Below, piece by piece: positions 27,901 to 38,120 of a DNA stretch of 64,000 nt (its first letter is position 1; every line of letters begins with the position of its first letter). Source of the DNA: Owenia fusiformis (Eukaryota > Annelida > Polychaeta > Sabellida > Oweniidae); NCBI GenBank assembly GCA_903813345.2, contig CAIIXF020000001.1, positions 36,859,366-36,923,365 on the forward strand. Reading direction: 5' to 3'. A program made the translations under genes and the position numbers. The notes beneath the pieces are model-generated. The model saw only the letters and a program-made list of their open reading frames with translations. It had not been told where the DNA came from and ran no database searches.

Positions 27901-29518
27901 TTTCTTCCTCAAAGAAATCATGGAATTTGCCAATACATTCCAATTAATATAAATACACAGTACACTATTGAGTAATAAGTTGGGTTATACTTAGGTCAGC
28001 GCATGTATAATTTATTTATAAATATAGGTGCCTTGATGTTGTATGTACAGTGTATGGTGTTATTAGAGTAATTAGACTTTAATATTACAACTTGTAACAA
28101 ATGCATGAGAGAGGGGGTTACAAATTACAAGTCATTCCAGGTAAATAAAATCAAGGTCTGGTGAGAAATGAACCTAAAAATAAGATAAGAAACATAAAAA
28201 TTGTATCATGTTTCTTGGTAATATCGTCTATCAATATATCTGTTTTTTGCAATACTATACTGTTTCCAGCTACTGTCACTTCTCATATTCTCTCAATTTA
28301 TAGCACAAACACAGTTCAAACAAAAGAAAAAGGTGATTGCTAGTATTAATACAATATGATATTAAATTTACAAAAGTAACATAGAGATGGAAATATTTAT
28401 GATTTGCTCAATGTAACTCTATCATGGGCTTTCAATTGATCTCATGAGATATGAACCATATACTGTTTGAAAAGTGTTATCAAATATTATTTCAATATGA
28501 TTTTAAATCTGACAAATTGAATTCTGGCATTATGTGCTGGATATAGAGATGGAATTATGTTACCAATTATGAACATCTTATCTTGAAAGCTTGACCACCC
28601 TCCCTCCCCCTCTTCTAACGAAAAGTACAAAATGCTGAGCATAATGAGTTAAAATGTTGATTTGTATGCAGCGTACAAGTACACAGCATACAATATCTGC
28701 AACTGCTATAAACAACACCGATATCAAATTCCCTTATATCTGTTGAGTATATTTATGATCATACTATTGCAGAAAATGCAACCCTGGGAAGCTAAAAATC
28801 AGTTGTCCCTCTTTAACATTCTATTTTTAAACAGTATGTAGAGTCCATTTCACTGCTTCATTGCGTCAGTAGAACGGCAAAAATAAGAAATTGGGAGACC
28901 ATTGTGCATGGAAAAGTATATTCATAATGTTAATCTTATTGAAAATAACATGGCAGAGAAGCATCCAAATATAAGAGGCCACACGCTTTATAAGCCAAAC
29001 TAGAAGCGATCCAAGATATACAAATGTCATTCATGTACAACCGGAATATATTTTTCCATATATTATTGCAAAATGATATTTTGATTTCTTATTTTTTAGC
29101 TTTTACTGACGCAGTTAAACATTGAAATGGACTCTAGAAGCTGGCAAGATCAGTCAAGACTGACAGACACAATGCCAAAATTAATGAGAATTTTGAATGG
29201 TGTGTATAAACATATAATTCAGTTGTTTCATTGAAAAATTAAAACTGTTTTTGGCAAAAACAGTATGATATGATGTCAGTTGAATTAGCTTTTTAGATTA
29301 CAAGGATTGAAAATCTCAACACCAACTACATATGACTTACGTTATCTAGCTAAAAGCCACTATGACCCTCCCCCCCAACTTGAAGCAAGATAATAGCAAT
29401 ATACAGTTCCGGTTACGCTGAGTTACAGTAACAGTTCTAAATGTACTCACTTTGTTCCAATATTTCCTAGCTTGTCTCTAGCTTTATCCTTGAATGATCT
29501 TTTGGTTGCAGTCGCCAT
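948..29518 (-). CDS. Unidentified multi-exon gene, 5' part (runs off left end)
   Basis: I do not recognise this protein. Seven minus-strand exons with clean splice borders are visible: 29451-29518 (start ATG 29518, MATATKRSFKDKARDKLGN), 25900-25998, 24497-24577, 22668-22799, 18119-18252, an exon ending at 1223 whose frame is open back to about 1860, and 948-1036, which ends in GAT before GTGAGT. Exons 1 to 4 all end in phase 2 and exon 5 in phase 1. Exon 6 joins exon 7 in phase 1 through an AGAG/GTGATC donor. Exons 2 and 3 share the motif GVGSLVHxAGDxV and exons 2 and 4 share VNTG(V/I), so they look like duplicated exons. The N-terminus is basic and the later part is Ser/Pro/Glu-rich and probably disordered. 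The exon 5 to 6 junction is unresolved: the obvious acceptors give no clean phase-1 join, so an exon may be missing between them. No signal peptide or membrane segment is seen. Confidence 0.7.
2942..3068. mobile_element. Palindromic MITE with CAGTAGAAC ends
   Basis: Begins CAGTAGAAC and ends GTTCTACTG, flanked on both sides by TA. The interior repeats GTGTTCCACTT several times. This is the Tc1/mariner/pogo-type end and TA target. Related copies are at 26553-26729, 47424-47544 and 63837 onward. Confidence 0.75.
3857..4107. mobile_element. TIR element carrying CCAAT and CRE motifs
   Basis: Inverted ends of about 22 bp: ATAACATACCTATGATGATG near 3858 and its complement near 4084-4107. The interior is GC-richer than its surroundings. 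It contains CCAAT boxes at 3908-3912 (plus), 3949-3953 (minus) and 3974-3978 (plus), around a full CRE palindrome TGACGTCA at 3963-3970. Confidence 0.65.
4113..4230. repeat. Inverted repeat, about 45-bp arms
   Basis: Left arm begins TATGTCACTATCGTGGCA and the right arm ends TGCCACGATAGTGACATA; the arms are imperfect around GGGCATAT. It directly follows the preceding TIR element and may be part of it or a separate MITE. Confidence 0.65.
4498..5466 (-). mobile_element. Tc1/mariner-like element remnant with transposase C-terminus
   Basis: Ends are inverted: CAGGATGAGCCAAAAAAGG on the left and the complement of CAAGGTTAGCCAAAAAAGG on the right, with homology for about 85 bp. On the minus strand, 5394-5152 encodes TPEFYLRDFFKDN followed by NNPRSIREP. 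This matches the region after the last catalytic Asp of mariner-type transposases (PDxxPxDFxLWGxLKDxVY...PRSIxEL). The upstream DDE domain is missing or decayed, so it is a dead, internally shortened copy. Confidence 0.75.
5975..6545. mobile_element. TIR element, about 570 bp
   Basis: Inverted arms of about 65 bp: TGCAACAAACAAATAAATTG near 5978 against its complement ending near 6543, continuing through TTGTAAAACCACAAAACT. The 85-codon open frame inside resembles no protein I know. Family unassigned. Confidence 0.7.
7858..8042. repeat. CCAA/CAGC-type tetranucleotide microsatellite
   Basis: Degenerate runs of CCAA, CAAC and CAAT ending in pure runs of CAGC and CAAC. It stays open in one frame as a Gln/Pro/Asn/Thr repeat simply because the unit avoids stops; it is not a gene. 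Confidence 0.9.
8638..9292. mobile_element. hAT-like non-autonomous element
   Basis: Begins TAGAGGTGTCACGGT and ends ACCGTGACACCTCTA. It is flanked by ATTCGCAA (8630-8637) and ATTCGCCA (9293-9300), an 8-bp target duplication with one mismatch, as expected of the hAT superfamily. The 128-codon plus-strand frame at 8737-9123 has no recognisable BED, catalytic or dimerisation motif. The element is therefore non-autonomous or carries captured DNA. Confidence 0.8.
14668..14838. mobile_element. Short MITE, 60-bp inverted arms
   Basis: Left arm ACTCACATTTGATGGCAAC and right arm complement GGTCACATTTGCTCTACAGC pair over about 60 bp around CAGCCGTA. The right end reads GTGACCGAGGC. Confidence 0.6.
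17200..17362. mobile_element. 163-bp MITE, CAGGGGTTTCA ends, 6-bp TSD
   Basis: Begins CAGGGGTTTCATTA and ends TAGTGAAACCCCTG. TGATAG occurs immediately on each side (17194-17199 and 17363-17368). The ends resemble hAT termini, but the direct repeat is 6 rather than 8 bp. A relative is at 26110-26236. Confidence 0.75.
19160..20110. repeat. Tandem repeat of about 145-bp units plus GGAC microsatellite
   Basis: Three to four diverged units share AAAATGGCCGCCTTCTACC, ACAGTGTGCCATGCTTATAG, ATGAACAAAATCGCTCCAC and TTGAGTTATAGTAAAATATG. After them comes a pure GGAC/GGAT/GACA run at 20007-20074. The whole reads as one dispersed element: the microsatellite follows TTGAGTTATTGCCC, a variant of the unit end. 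Non-coding. Confidence 0.8.
20111..22667. other. Intron without recognisable content
   Basis: Between exons 5 and 4 of the unidentified gene, after the GGAC-bearing repeat. AT-rich; no exon or TIR element recognised. A short shared word, CTAAGGGCTGATGTGAAAA-like, occurs here near 21290 and again near 24275, probably a small repeat. Confidence 0.4.
23495..23720. promoter_or_regulatory. Promoter/enhancer-like island in an intron
   Basis: A GC-richer patch with a GC box (CCCCGCCCCC, about 23507-23517), a CCAAT box (23585-23589), an AGCGCTGACC word and ATGCATGCTCATTAACTATG, an octamer/homeobox-like run. It lies between exons 4 and 3 of the minus-strand gene and could be an internal promoter or enhancer. 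Function is inferred from motifs only. Confidence 0.35.
24917..25745. mobile_element. Fold-back element with 145-bp arms
   Basis: Arms 24917-25062 and 25607-25745 are inverted copies, sharing AACAAATCTGGAA, TTTTTTCAGGAGAAAGTT and TTGCTGAATGAATA. A second, inner inverted pair (about 25228-25258 and 25463-25500, GCTATTAATCAAGCAA) and an ATGTCACC element lie between the arms. It is non-coding and within an intron. Confidence 0.75.
25124..25226. mobile_element. ATGTCACC-family short element, copy 2
   Basis: Starts TTAACATGCAAACTGTTACC and ends TGTGGTGGTGATG; the core AAAAAAGTTGGAGACC is shared with the other copies. It lies inside the fold-back element. Confidence 0.65.
26110..26236. mobile_element. 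127-bp MITE, AGGGGTTTCA ends
   Basis: Begins CAGGGGTTTCAATATA and ends TATTGAAACCCCT. It shares its termini with the element at 17200-17362; no clear target duplication was found. Confidence 0.6.
26553..26729. mobile_element. Pogo/mariner-type MITE, GTGGAACAC interior
   Basis: Flanked by TA, with ends CAATGGTGACCTG and the complement of CAGTGAAGTCAGT. Inner copies of AAGTGGAACAC match the interior of the 2942-3068 element. Confidence 0.6.
28841..29134. mobile_element. 294-bp TA-flanked MITE
   Basis: Begins GAGTCCATTTCACTGCTTC and ends with the complement of GAGTCCATTTCAATGTTTA, flanked on both sides by TA (28839-28840 and 29135-29136). The interior from about 28950 to 29110 is closely similar to 63008-63130. 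Confidence 0.75.
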
Positions 29519-30203
29519 TGTAGACTTGAGCTAATTGTGCAATTGTAAGTATTGATCCAAAAATTAGATCTAAATTGCTAAGTCAAATCAAAACAAAATA
29601 TTTTCATATCTTGAAATTTAGCCCGACACTTCCTATCATTTTTCGTCTTCGTTTCATCGAAACATATAATAACGAGGTGTCTCGTTTATGACTTGATATA
29701 CGTTACTTCTCCTGGAATATACTTTTGTACCAGTTTGCTTCACAAAGTGAAGATAAAGCTGTAAATATTCAATGAATTACGTTCAACTTCCTCTTTCCTG
29801 CCATGTTTTGATTCAGAACGAGGCTAAGTTAAATATTAGGAAAAGACTGTTGCTCAATATGGCCATGAATTATTTTTGAGTGCTGACATAAATCAAACAA
29901 ATCCATCATTGTAATATTTATCATGATATACATGTAACAGTTGTTAATAAATGAATAAAATAAAGGATTCATATATTCACCATGACATTTAGTGACATTG
30001 TCATTTGGTAATAAACCAAGTTACCAATAAGGGACAGCCTGGTCAATGTATCATAGGGCCATCATGTACCCATACATGGGGCCATACATGTATGCACACC
30101 CACTTTATCTAGTTCCAAGACTCATTCTATTAATAAGTCTTGGAACCAATGCTGTTTGGGGAGGGGTAAAAGTCAATATTGCATTTTGTTAGCCAACATC
30201 AAT

Positions 30204-30450
30204 CAGGGGTGTATCCAGCAATTGTCAATTGGGGTGCGTTTTTTTGAGTTTGCATCACTGCGAGTGAAGCGAGCCCTGAAAAGGGGATACAGTGTTCAAT
30301 TTAGTACATTGTATATTGTGCATTTTTAGCATTTCAAACTATGATTTGTCAATGTTTTTTTAACTAATTTTACAAAATTGCTTTTTCTTCTTTTTTGTGA
30401 GGGTGAGTTGTTGCGATACACCAATCGCATCCCCCCTTTGGCTACGCCCA
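30204..30450. mobile_element. Element with GGCGTAGCC-type end
   Basis: Left end CAGGGGTGTATCCAGCA and right end complement GGGCGTAGCCAAAGGGG are similar, and both are followed by GGGGTGCG-like words. The same GCGATCGCACCCCC...GGCTACGCC sequence occurs in the palindromic hAT element at 59.7-60.0 kb. Boundaries are approximate. Confidence 0.45.
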
Positions 30451-30980
30451 TGTCAATTTAAAAAAAACATCAAAACTTTCAATTTTAAAGAGAAAAAAAA
30501 GTGTTCAATTACATTTTTGGGAGGTCGTTCTTGTGTTAAGTGTAACTAATAACTATGTTTTGGAACAACACTGTTCCTAAAACTGAAATTATTTATCAAA
30601 TATAATACATCTCCTTTAGCTGAAGGCTAGTGAAGGGGTATATCTAATATACTACATATATCAGTTGTTGCAGTGAGTTCCTCCTATATTTGGAGGGGTA
30701 TTATTATATTTCTATGGGTCAAACTGATGAAGGGGCAGTAATACACTCAGGCTATACTGTACTATTAGTAATCTTGTCTGCCATCTATCTTGTCTTATCG
30801 GTTGAAAATTACTTCCTCAATATAAACATGCAAAATAAGTCGGCTTGTCATAATCTTTTTCTTTGTACCTGGTGTGGCATTACATTTATGAGTATCACTA
30901 ATAACATGTGAGGGTGTTATAATTGTTCATTATTGGAATTTTAGAATTGAATATGAAGGTTTTGAATCATCATGGAATAC

Positions 30981-31312
30981 CATCACTCTTAAAAATTATT
31001 ACTTGGATTTCCTTATATTGAGAAATTGTACTACTCATTTTAAGTCAAAAATTACTTAAATAATCTTGAACTACTGAATAATTTTTAAGTAATTTTTAAG
31101 TAATTCATTTATGGTGAATTTACTAATGCAAGGAGAGAAATTGAAATACTTACTGTAGTAATTGTAATACTCATTTACATAATTAAGCAATTAAAATACT
31201 CAAAATGACAATATAAGTTAAACCTAAGTAAAATGAAGTAAAACTAAGTATTTAACTTTAAGTAATTTTTATACTTGGGAAATACTCAAGTAATTCATTT
31301 TTAAGAGTGATG
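30981..31312. mobile_element. 332-bp MITE, CATCACTCTTAAAAA ends
   Basis: Begins CATCACTCTTAAAAATTA and ends with its complement TTTTTAAGAGTGATG. The interior consists of AGTAATT/AATTACT words on both strands. Target duplication not clear. Confidence 0.75.
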
Positions 31313-33212
31313 GCTCTCTCTTCTTGCATCATAGATTCAGCTTAACCTGTTAACACAGACAGGTTTTTAGATGCGATGTGTATCAGAATGGTTTTGAATG
31401 TGTTACATAAAATACTGATGAAAAAAGTTAGTTTCTCCAATGTAATAATTTTTCATAAAAACAAAGACTCATTTTATATTTTTATATTACAGTTAAAACC
31501 CCAATTTTATTCACCATTCCAATATAAATGATGCAAATGTCCAGTCTTTTTACAATATTCTACCTCCAAACAATACATCATGTACAAAAAATACATCCTG
31601 AATAACTGCAGACATATAACAGTCTCTTGATGAAACAGGGTGTACAACCGACATAGTAACATGTAACATAGTAATATGATAATCAGTGCTACTGCTATGT
31701 ATACAGTGCAGGAGAATTTATCCTAAATCCAAACCAAATTAATTATTAATTCCTAGTCAAAAGAAACCTTTATATGTCCAAATTCATTAGCCCTAAAAAA
31801 GGGGCATTACTTAAAACTTACATTTTCAAAATTATTGCCAGGCCAGGTAACATTAAAAATGAAAGGGTTATCATGAAAAAAGTCAGAACTGTTGAAACTG
31901 TCAAAAATAGGCATGATATGGCATATTGTGAGGAATGCGAATATTGAACTCTCGTCTTTGTTGAACTGAAGAATCTGAAGAATTTTATTCAAAAATATTA
32001 ATACATGTACAAACTAACATTTGGAGAGAACACAGATTTTGTAAAGTATAGTTTTCCATTTCTTTTTTTGGGTATAGCATTAATCAGCAATTCTAACAAT
32101 ACTCCTATTGGGACTTATGCAAGACTGTATGATTAAGATGAATGTAGATGGATTCATTTTCTAATAAATACTGTATGGTTTTGGAATTTATATACAGCTA
32201 GTTTGAAAAAGTTATAAAATGATAGCTATACATTTTATTTGTTTACTCAAACCATCAAAATTTCAATCTTGTATCATGGATTTATGAATGTTTTAAATCT
32301 GCCAGATAATGCACATCTCCCCTCCATACTTTTAGACAGCAGAATATCAACTGTTACCCTTTGTAATAAAATACTACTAAAGCTAGGATGAGGCCCACAG
32401 TTACCTTTCGGAAAAATAAACAAAAATAAAAATATTCTATGTTCCCCAGTTTATTTGCCTCAATGTGGACCTTGTTACACCACAGCAAGACCAAGAAATA
32501 ATAAGGCACCCATATTATTAAATAATAATACATGTACATTATGTATATTACATTTATATATAAAATAGTGCCAGTGCAAATTATGAATTCATGTGAGCCC
32601 TTCCTCTTTCATATCATCCTCCATACGCAGGGCTCCAAAATCCAAAATTCAGAATATCTTCTTTCTTTGAAGGAGGTATGGAATCTGGACACCTGCTTAA
32701 GAGAATGCTTTCACATTGAAATTATTTCAAGCATTGATGTATCCTTTCAGTTACAATGTAAACAAAGTTCAGGGTTTTTGTCAATCACAAGGAAATGGCA
32801 CCCAAATCCTAGTTTCTATGCACCGCATAATGGTCATGATCATGACTTAATCAAATCAAGACGGACAAGGTTGGGCTACCATACATTACATATTCCTTTA
32901 AGAACTAATAAAAATGAATACATAGTTAGCTTTAATAATTATATATTGCTACATTTCAGCTTTAGCAACTGGTTGTGCTATACAGGCATTACCAATTCAG
33001 CAATAATACAAGTCATATTGATGCATGTGACTTATATAGCCTACCAGTAATTGGATTTCCAATTTGTTCATAGCGGAAGCAGACCAGGGCTTCTTGAATT
33101 CATTTTGGCCATACCCTTTAATATAAGCTTCACTCTTCCCCTCTTAGAATTTCAGAGCACTGATTCATATACACATTGCAGATGTTTCAATAATATTCTC
33201 TATGTGCAGATA

Positions 33213-35756
33213 TCATGATAATCGTACAGCACTAAGACTGTCACTAGTTTTTCGAGATCTTTGAGCTTCTTTTTCTAATTTTCGTTTTTGATGTTCTAAT
33301 TGTCTACGTTCTCGTTCTAAACGTCTTTTTTCTTTAATAGTGGCCTCAGCCTCGAGTGACAAGTCTTCATCTTCCTCATCCCAAGCATTAGTGTCGTCCT
33401 GCCATTCATCAAGGTCAGCACTCTGAAATTAAATATAATCATCAGTGTTATCCTGCTTGCATGAGAGCACTCAACACTCTGAAAAACAATATAAGCATCA
33501 GTGTTGTCCTGTTTACCTGAAACCAAAAGATAGTTCAAAGGCTCAGAGAAATAGTCCGACATTAGGCAGCTGCATTTCCAAAATATAGAAATATTGTAAA
33601 TTTTAATTTTGCTAAGACTAAAGGTAGAATCAGATCTATAGAGAGTGACAAAATTGCAAGCAATATGAACAATGATCTACCAATATGTTTCTTATGGTTT
33701 AAATCAAATCAGAGTTGATATTGCACCAGTGTTATCCTGCATTTGTTTATTTTGAATCTGGCAGGTATGCACTGATTAATAATCGTGCAATATTGGATGA
33801 ATGTTATGTTTAATTATACAAGTCAAATATTAAATTTTTTAAACAACTAAATTATGTATTTTCATTGAAAAATCAAGTAAGGGGTAATTTAAAACCATTT
33901 CTAGCTTATCACAGACTTTTGTAAGTTACATTCTTTCTGTCATATTGTCTCATCATATATAATCAGCTGGATGCTAAAGTCACTGGTATTTGTATTCAAA
34001 TATTTTACCTGTATGTTAATAGTAACACCAGGTTACTGAAAAGCGAGTCGTCAGGAGAAAATATATCCAGCAGCTCCAATAATTGAGTGAGAATTCCTCA
34101 CTTCAGCTACCAGGATGTTATCTGGTGAATCTTGGTTATGTTGTCTTGCAGACTTTTAACGTCCTAATTGCTGAAGTTATGGAGCCCTTGGATGAATATA
34201 CTTGTCACTGATTCGCTTTTCAGTAACCGGATGTTATTATTAACATAAGGGTAAAATATTTGGATACAAATCGACCTCCCTCTTGATGAAAATGATGAAA
34301 ACAAAAATTTCCTCTGATGGAAGTTCATCCAATTTGTTATAAAGATGAAATGTGAGTGAAAGTGAATCTAATTTGTTATAAAGACGAAATGTGAGTGAAA
34401 GTGAGCCATCAATTTTTAATGTAAGAGTTAGTACTTACTGCTGCTGGTGCTACTGTGTGCATGGCTAGTCTACTTGACATGTTCCCACTCTGGCCTGAAT
34501 TCAAATCTTGACGCTTTTTCACCAAAACCTAGAATCATGAAATATTAATGTTTTGCAAACCCAAATGGGCTAGATTTAAATGGTAAAGGAGGAACTTGGT
34601 TAAAGAGTATGAATATGTTTGAGAGGAGAATATCAAACTTTTTATTGATTAATAATTTCATTGCAAAAACATACTTGAATATTGAAAGTAAATAGCCCAT
34701 GTGTCCCTTCACATTATTTACTTAGAGAATTGATAGTGTAAGGGTGAGGGGGGTAGAGGTAGAGGGAACTGATCAAATATTAAGGTATAACACCTGTTCA
34801 AATGTTGAACAATTACAGAAAATCATAAGGCACATTATAATATGGTCACTGTTTGCATCCATATACATGTACATGTACAGTATATATATTTACTGTACAT
34901 ATATCATAGCAAACAAAGTTAAAACAATCAATTGTAAAAATCACAAACCTTCTTTGGTTTTTTATATGATGGAGCCATGTCTTGAAAAAAGTCTAAATCT
35001 GGTTCTTCTTCAGGCTCAGCACTTTTTCTATTGCTGCTATGGTGACTGTTACTAATGATATTATTAGATGTGTGATTAGTTGCTGGAGCTATGTTGCCAT
35101 GGTGATCTTGAACTGCGACACCTAATGGTTGTTCTTCACCTCCCCAATTATCCCATGATTGCATCTCCACCTAGAATTCAATCCACATATACTATATAAA
35201 ACTAGGCAAAAGGTGTATCTATTCATTTTTTGTACAATACTAGGAGTAAGATCTCATTGTGACAGTAATCTCATAAACTATACTTTTAATTTGTTATTTA
35301 CCTAATATTCATAATACCACATTTCTCTCACAATACATTGAAAAGCTAGGAATTGGGGAATGATACGCTTTCCCAAATCCAATGATTGTAGTTTACAGTA
35401 CATATTCATGTCGATGAAACTGAATTCAATGTGAAATTGAATATTTTGCAGTAAAAAAAAGAATAATATTGATGTTCCTTGATTGAATCTTTTGATATCT
35501 AAAATTAGATCACTGAGTGTATGTAACTTTTAAGATGGATCATTAATATGTATCAAACATGCCAAACCTCTTCATTTCCTGGGAAGGACTGTTGTACTGA
35601 TGATACGGCTTCTAAATGCTTGTTGGCAAGTGGAAGAATTGTGCCCGAGTCTCTCCTATGGCCCTTCACTCTACATATTGCACGTCTGAATAGTCGTGTG
35701 AATATCCCTATGATCCCCAGGAAAAATCCCAAGACCTTCTTCAACAGGAAGTTCAT
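33213..35756 (-). CDS. EBAG9: EBAG9/RCAS1, Golgi-associated membrane protein
   Basis: Homologue of EBAG9 (RCAS1), a small Golgi/vesicle protein linked in vertebrates to restraint of regulated secretion and altered surface glycans. Four coding exons, all in phase 0: 35568-35756 (63 codons), 34949-35170 (74), 34439-34528 (30) and 33213-33422 (69 plus TGA), giving 236 residues against 213 in human. Residues 1-30 form a hydrophobic membrane anchor with basic ends (FFLGIIGIF then RLFRRAICRVKGHRR). A Trp-rich acidic stretch follows (VEMQSWDNWG), then DLDFFQDMAPSYKK, matching human DYFKDMTPTIRK, then a C-terminal ADLDEWQDDTNAWDEEDED and a charged coiled coil of about 40 residues. The ATG in exon 2 is chosen because the upstream exon is noncoding and the acceptor lies 24 bases before it. 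The gene is head to head with LKAAEAR1. Confidence 0.94.
33987..34271. mobile_element. MITE with about 60-bp TIRs in EBAG9 intron
   Basis: Left ATTTGTATTCAAATATTTTA through GGTTACTGAAAAGCGA; the right arm is the complement, ending TTTGGATACAAAT. It lies between the last two EBAG9 coding exons. Confidence 0.7.
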
Positions 35757-36069
35757 AGCACCATCTGAGGAATTGTTCACCTGAAAAATTGAACTTATTT
35801 AAATAAATATCATCTGGAATTGGAAGTTCCTAATTTTTGAGTCTGAAGGCTTAGACGTGGAACAATATACAGGTTGGGTCACAGAATTAGTACCCTTACG
35901 TAATATAATAAACAAGGGTAAGATTGGCGGGATGAGACAAGATGTTGTAAGATTATGGAAAACTTCAGTAAATGAAATTTCGACCACCATCTTGACAGAA
36001 ATAACCCAGACAATTGGGGTTTGAACAAAATCAGGACTTATATTAGGAGTTCAAAAATATATTGAGCTA

Positions 36070-37098
36070 TGTTATTTCAGTTGCAAGGCGTGCCCCATTG
36101 CAGGACTATAGTCTTTGTTGTATCTGCGGCGGACAAAAACCTGGCTGTTAGTTACTTGTAATTGTCTGGGTCTATTGTGGGAGGGGGGTTCAAGATATTG
36201 GTCCTTGGGAAATCCAACTAGGCTATTGTTGATTTTATAGAGCATGGTGAGCCGTTGTTGTTGTCTTCTCTGCTCCAGAGACTCCCATTGTAGCTTGGAC
36301 AGCATAGCACCGACAGAGCTAACACGGTTAAAGTCATTCATGACATACCGTGCTGCTCTACGCTGGGTCATCTCCAGAGCTTGTTTTTGGGTTGATGTGT
36401 AAGGGTCCCACACACAGCCTGCATATTCAAGCCTTGGTCTAATCAGGGTGAAATATGCAGTCTGTTTAGAGCCTTCCATAAATGACATCTCAGCATGCCA
36501 AGGAGTTGATTACTCTTGGTTATGGATTTAGCAATATGCTGGTTCCACTTAAGGTCTGCCTGCACTGTAACACCTAGATATTCTGCCGACGGTACCTGTT
36601 TAAGGGCATGTCCCTGCATGTTGTAGATGTTCCAGTTTCCGACAGCACAGTGCACTTGTCTGGGTGGAATTGCATCAGCCATTGATTTTCCCAGGCTACT
36701 GCAGCATTAAGGCCTTCTTGTAGTAATGCTGTATCGAGTGGAGAATCAACTTGTCTGTAAATGATGCTGTCATCTGCAAAAAGCCTCAAGGTACTATGTT
36801 GCAGGACATTGGGTAAGTCGTTAATGTAAATGAGGAAGAGGATCGGACCGAGGACAGTCCCCTGGGGGACTCCTCACTCCATCTACACTAACTCTTTGGG
36901 TTCTTGCTTGCAAGAAGTCTTTGATCCAGCAGTTGGCCTGACCTCTGATACTGTAGTATTGGAGTTTGTAAAGCAGGTGGCGATGTGATACCTTGTCAAA
37001 TGCCTTTGCAAAATCCATCACTATGACATCAGTCTGGTGATTAGTGTAATTTGGTTGGGTAGACAGGCCAGGAAAGCATTTCCCGCAATATAGAACCA
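36070..37098 (-). mobile_element. 5'-truncated LINE (CR1/Jockey-type RT), degenerate
   Basis: Reverse-transcriptase sequence on the same strand as EBAG9, inside its first intron. In order: MDFAKAFDKVSH (from about 37015), [30 protein letters not shown] (near 36780; FADD is the catalytic motif), [26 protein letters not shown], and LIRPRLEYAGCVWDPY to a stop near 36072. The pieces lie in several frames, so at least three frameshifts separate them. The endonuclease and first ORF are missing. The gene is dead. Confidence 0.9.
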
Positions 37099-37099
37099 C

Positions 37100-37198
37100 C
37101 TAGTGTGTACGACCATCGTATGCAAGAAAAAAGAAATATCCAAATAAGAAAAAATTACAATAAATAACAGCATACGACGGTCGGATGTATATGACTAG
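37100..37198. mobile_element. 99-bp inverted-repeat element beside the LINE end
   Basis: Begins CTAGTGTGTACGACCATCG and ends with the complement of CTAGTCATATACATCCGACC; CATCGTATGC/GCATACGA pair inside. It abuts the broken 5' end of the LINE. Confidence 0.6.
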
Positions 37199-37544
37199 AT
37201 TTAGTGATACGATTCGATACCAGGAACCCTTACCAAGACAGCAAGTTTTCAAAAAAATCTTCAGTCGGTGATGTCACACTGTTTCTTTTAGATTAAGTTT
37301 ACCAATTACGAACCAGCAAAAATGGGGCCTCTTCAAAACCATTTCAATTTACAAGATTGAAGATAAGTTTTAGATTGAGCATGAGATTCTAATATTCAGA
37401 AAATAAACAATTGTTGATCATTCTCTATGGATGGATTTTTGACTAATAAACATGATGTGATAGTGTATAATTACTGTATCTTGGGGATATATGTTTCAGC
37501 CAGTAAAAAGGACAATAAATGATGATATAGAGAGAAAAACTTAC

Positions 37545-37670
37545 GTTTTGGATTTATTTTACCAGATACAACAGTTCGGCAAATGTTGAAGTCTCGCAGA
37601 ATCTCTGGGGTTCTCCTTCAACTTCTCGAAATCCCCATGACAACAGAAGGAAACAAAAGTTTACTTCCGG
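37545..37670 (-). other. EBAG9: EBAG9 noncoding first exon
   Basis: A strong donor, AAAAC/GTAAGT, at 37545 ends a stretch without a long reading frame. It is followed on the minus strand by the LINE-bearing intron and then the coding exon at 35780. The 5' edge is a guess. Confidence 0.55.
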
Positions 37671-37840
37671 ATTTGCGTCGTTTACGTTATTGAAATTCTG
37701 TCCTCGATTTTTCATTATAAACAAGAGAAATGTAAAGAGAATTATAGCATGAAGTAGTTCTTTATAATAGACAGTACAGTAATTAAAAAGTAGAATCCAA
37801 ATTTTAGGTGACGGGAGCGGAATAGAAGGTAATTAGACAG
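37600..37840. promoter_or_regulatory. Shared EBAG9/LKAAEAR1 promoter region
   Basis: The two genes are divergent, with their first exons only a few hundred bases apart. The region has CpG-bearing words (TTTGCGTCGTTTACG, GTGACGGGAGCGG). A plausible plus-strand donor, AGAAG/GTAATT, at 37828 would end a noncoding LKAAEAR1 exon. No TATA box seen. Confidence 0.5.
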
Positions 37841-37877
37841 ATAATTTGTAGCCTATTTATTTTTCAACAAGAGAAAA

Positions 37878-37997
37878 CAGATGGCAGAATTTTTCTAAGA
37901 AAATACATCCTAAAGAACCATAGCATACGGTTTTTTAGCCATGACATACGGCGCCGTATGCATAGGATGTATTTCCTAAGAAAAATTCTGCTATCTG
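37878..37997. repeat. 120-bp palindromic element upstream of LKAAEAR1
   Basis: Left arm CAGATGGCAGAATTTTTCT and right arm complement CAGATAGCAGAATTTTTCT extend about 38 bp. The centre contains GCATACGGCGCCGTATGC, itself a perfect palindrome. MITE-like. Confidence 0.7.
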
Positions 37998-38120
37998 TGC
38001 AGTAGACTAATTAAAGAAAGTATTAAAATTGTTAGTCTACATATAGATCTAATCAAGAACACATAGACTATATTTTTGTCTTTCAGGTTTATTACAAGAG
38101 AGAGACTATCAAAACTAACA

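Larger units (their letters stand above)
29519..33212. other. Intergenic region: promoter of the left gene, repeats, EBAG9 3' side
   Basis: The first 300 bases upstream of ATG 29518 should hold the promoter and 5' UTR of the unidentified gene; no motif stands out. Two short elements are listed separately. The rest, including a 172-codon chance frame at 32532-33050, appears to be non-coding, and the last part is probably EBAG9 3' UTR. Confidence 0.5.

Noticed and set aside
32532-33050. 172-codon plus-strand frame
   Set aside because: No family resemblance, composition of AT-rich noncoding DNA, and it lies opposite the probable EBAG9 3' UTR.
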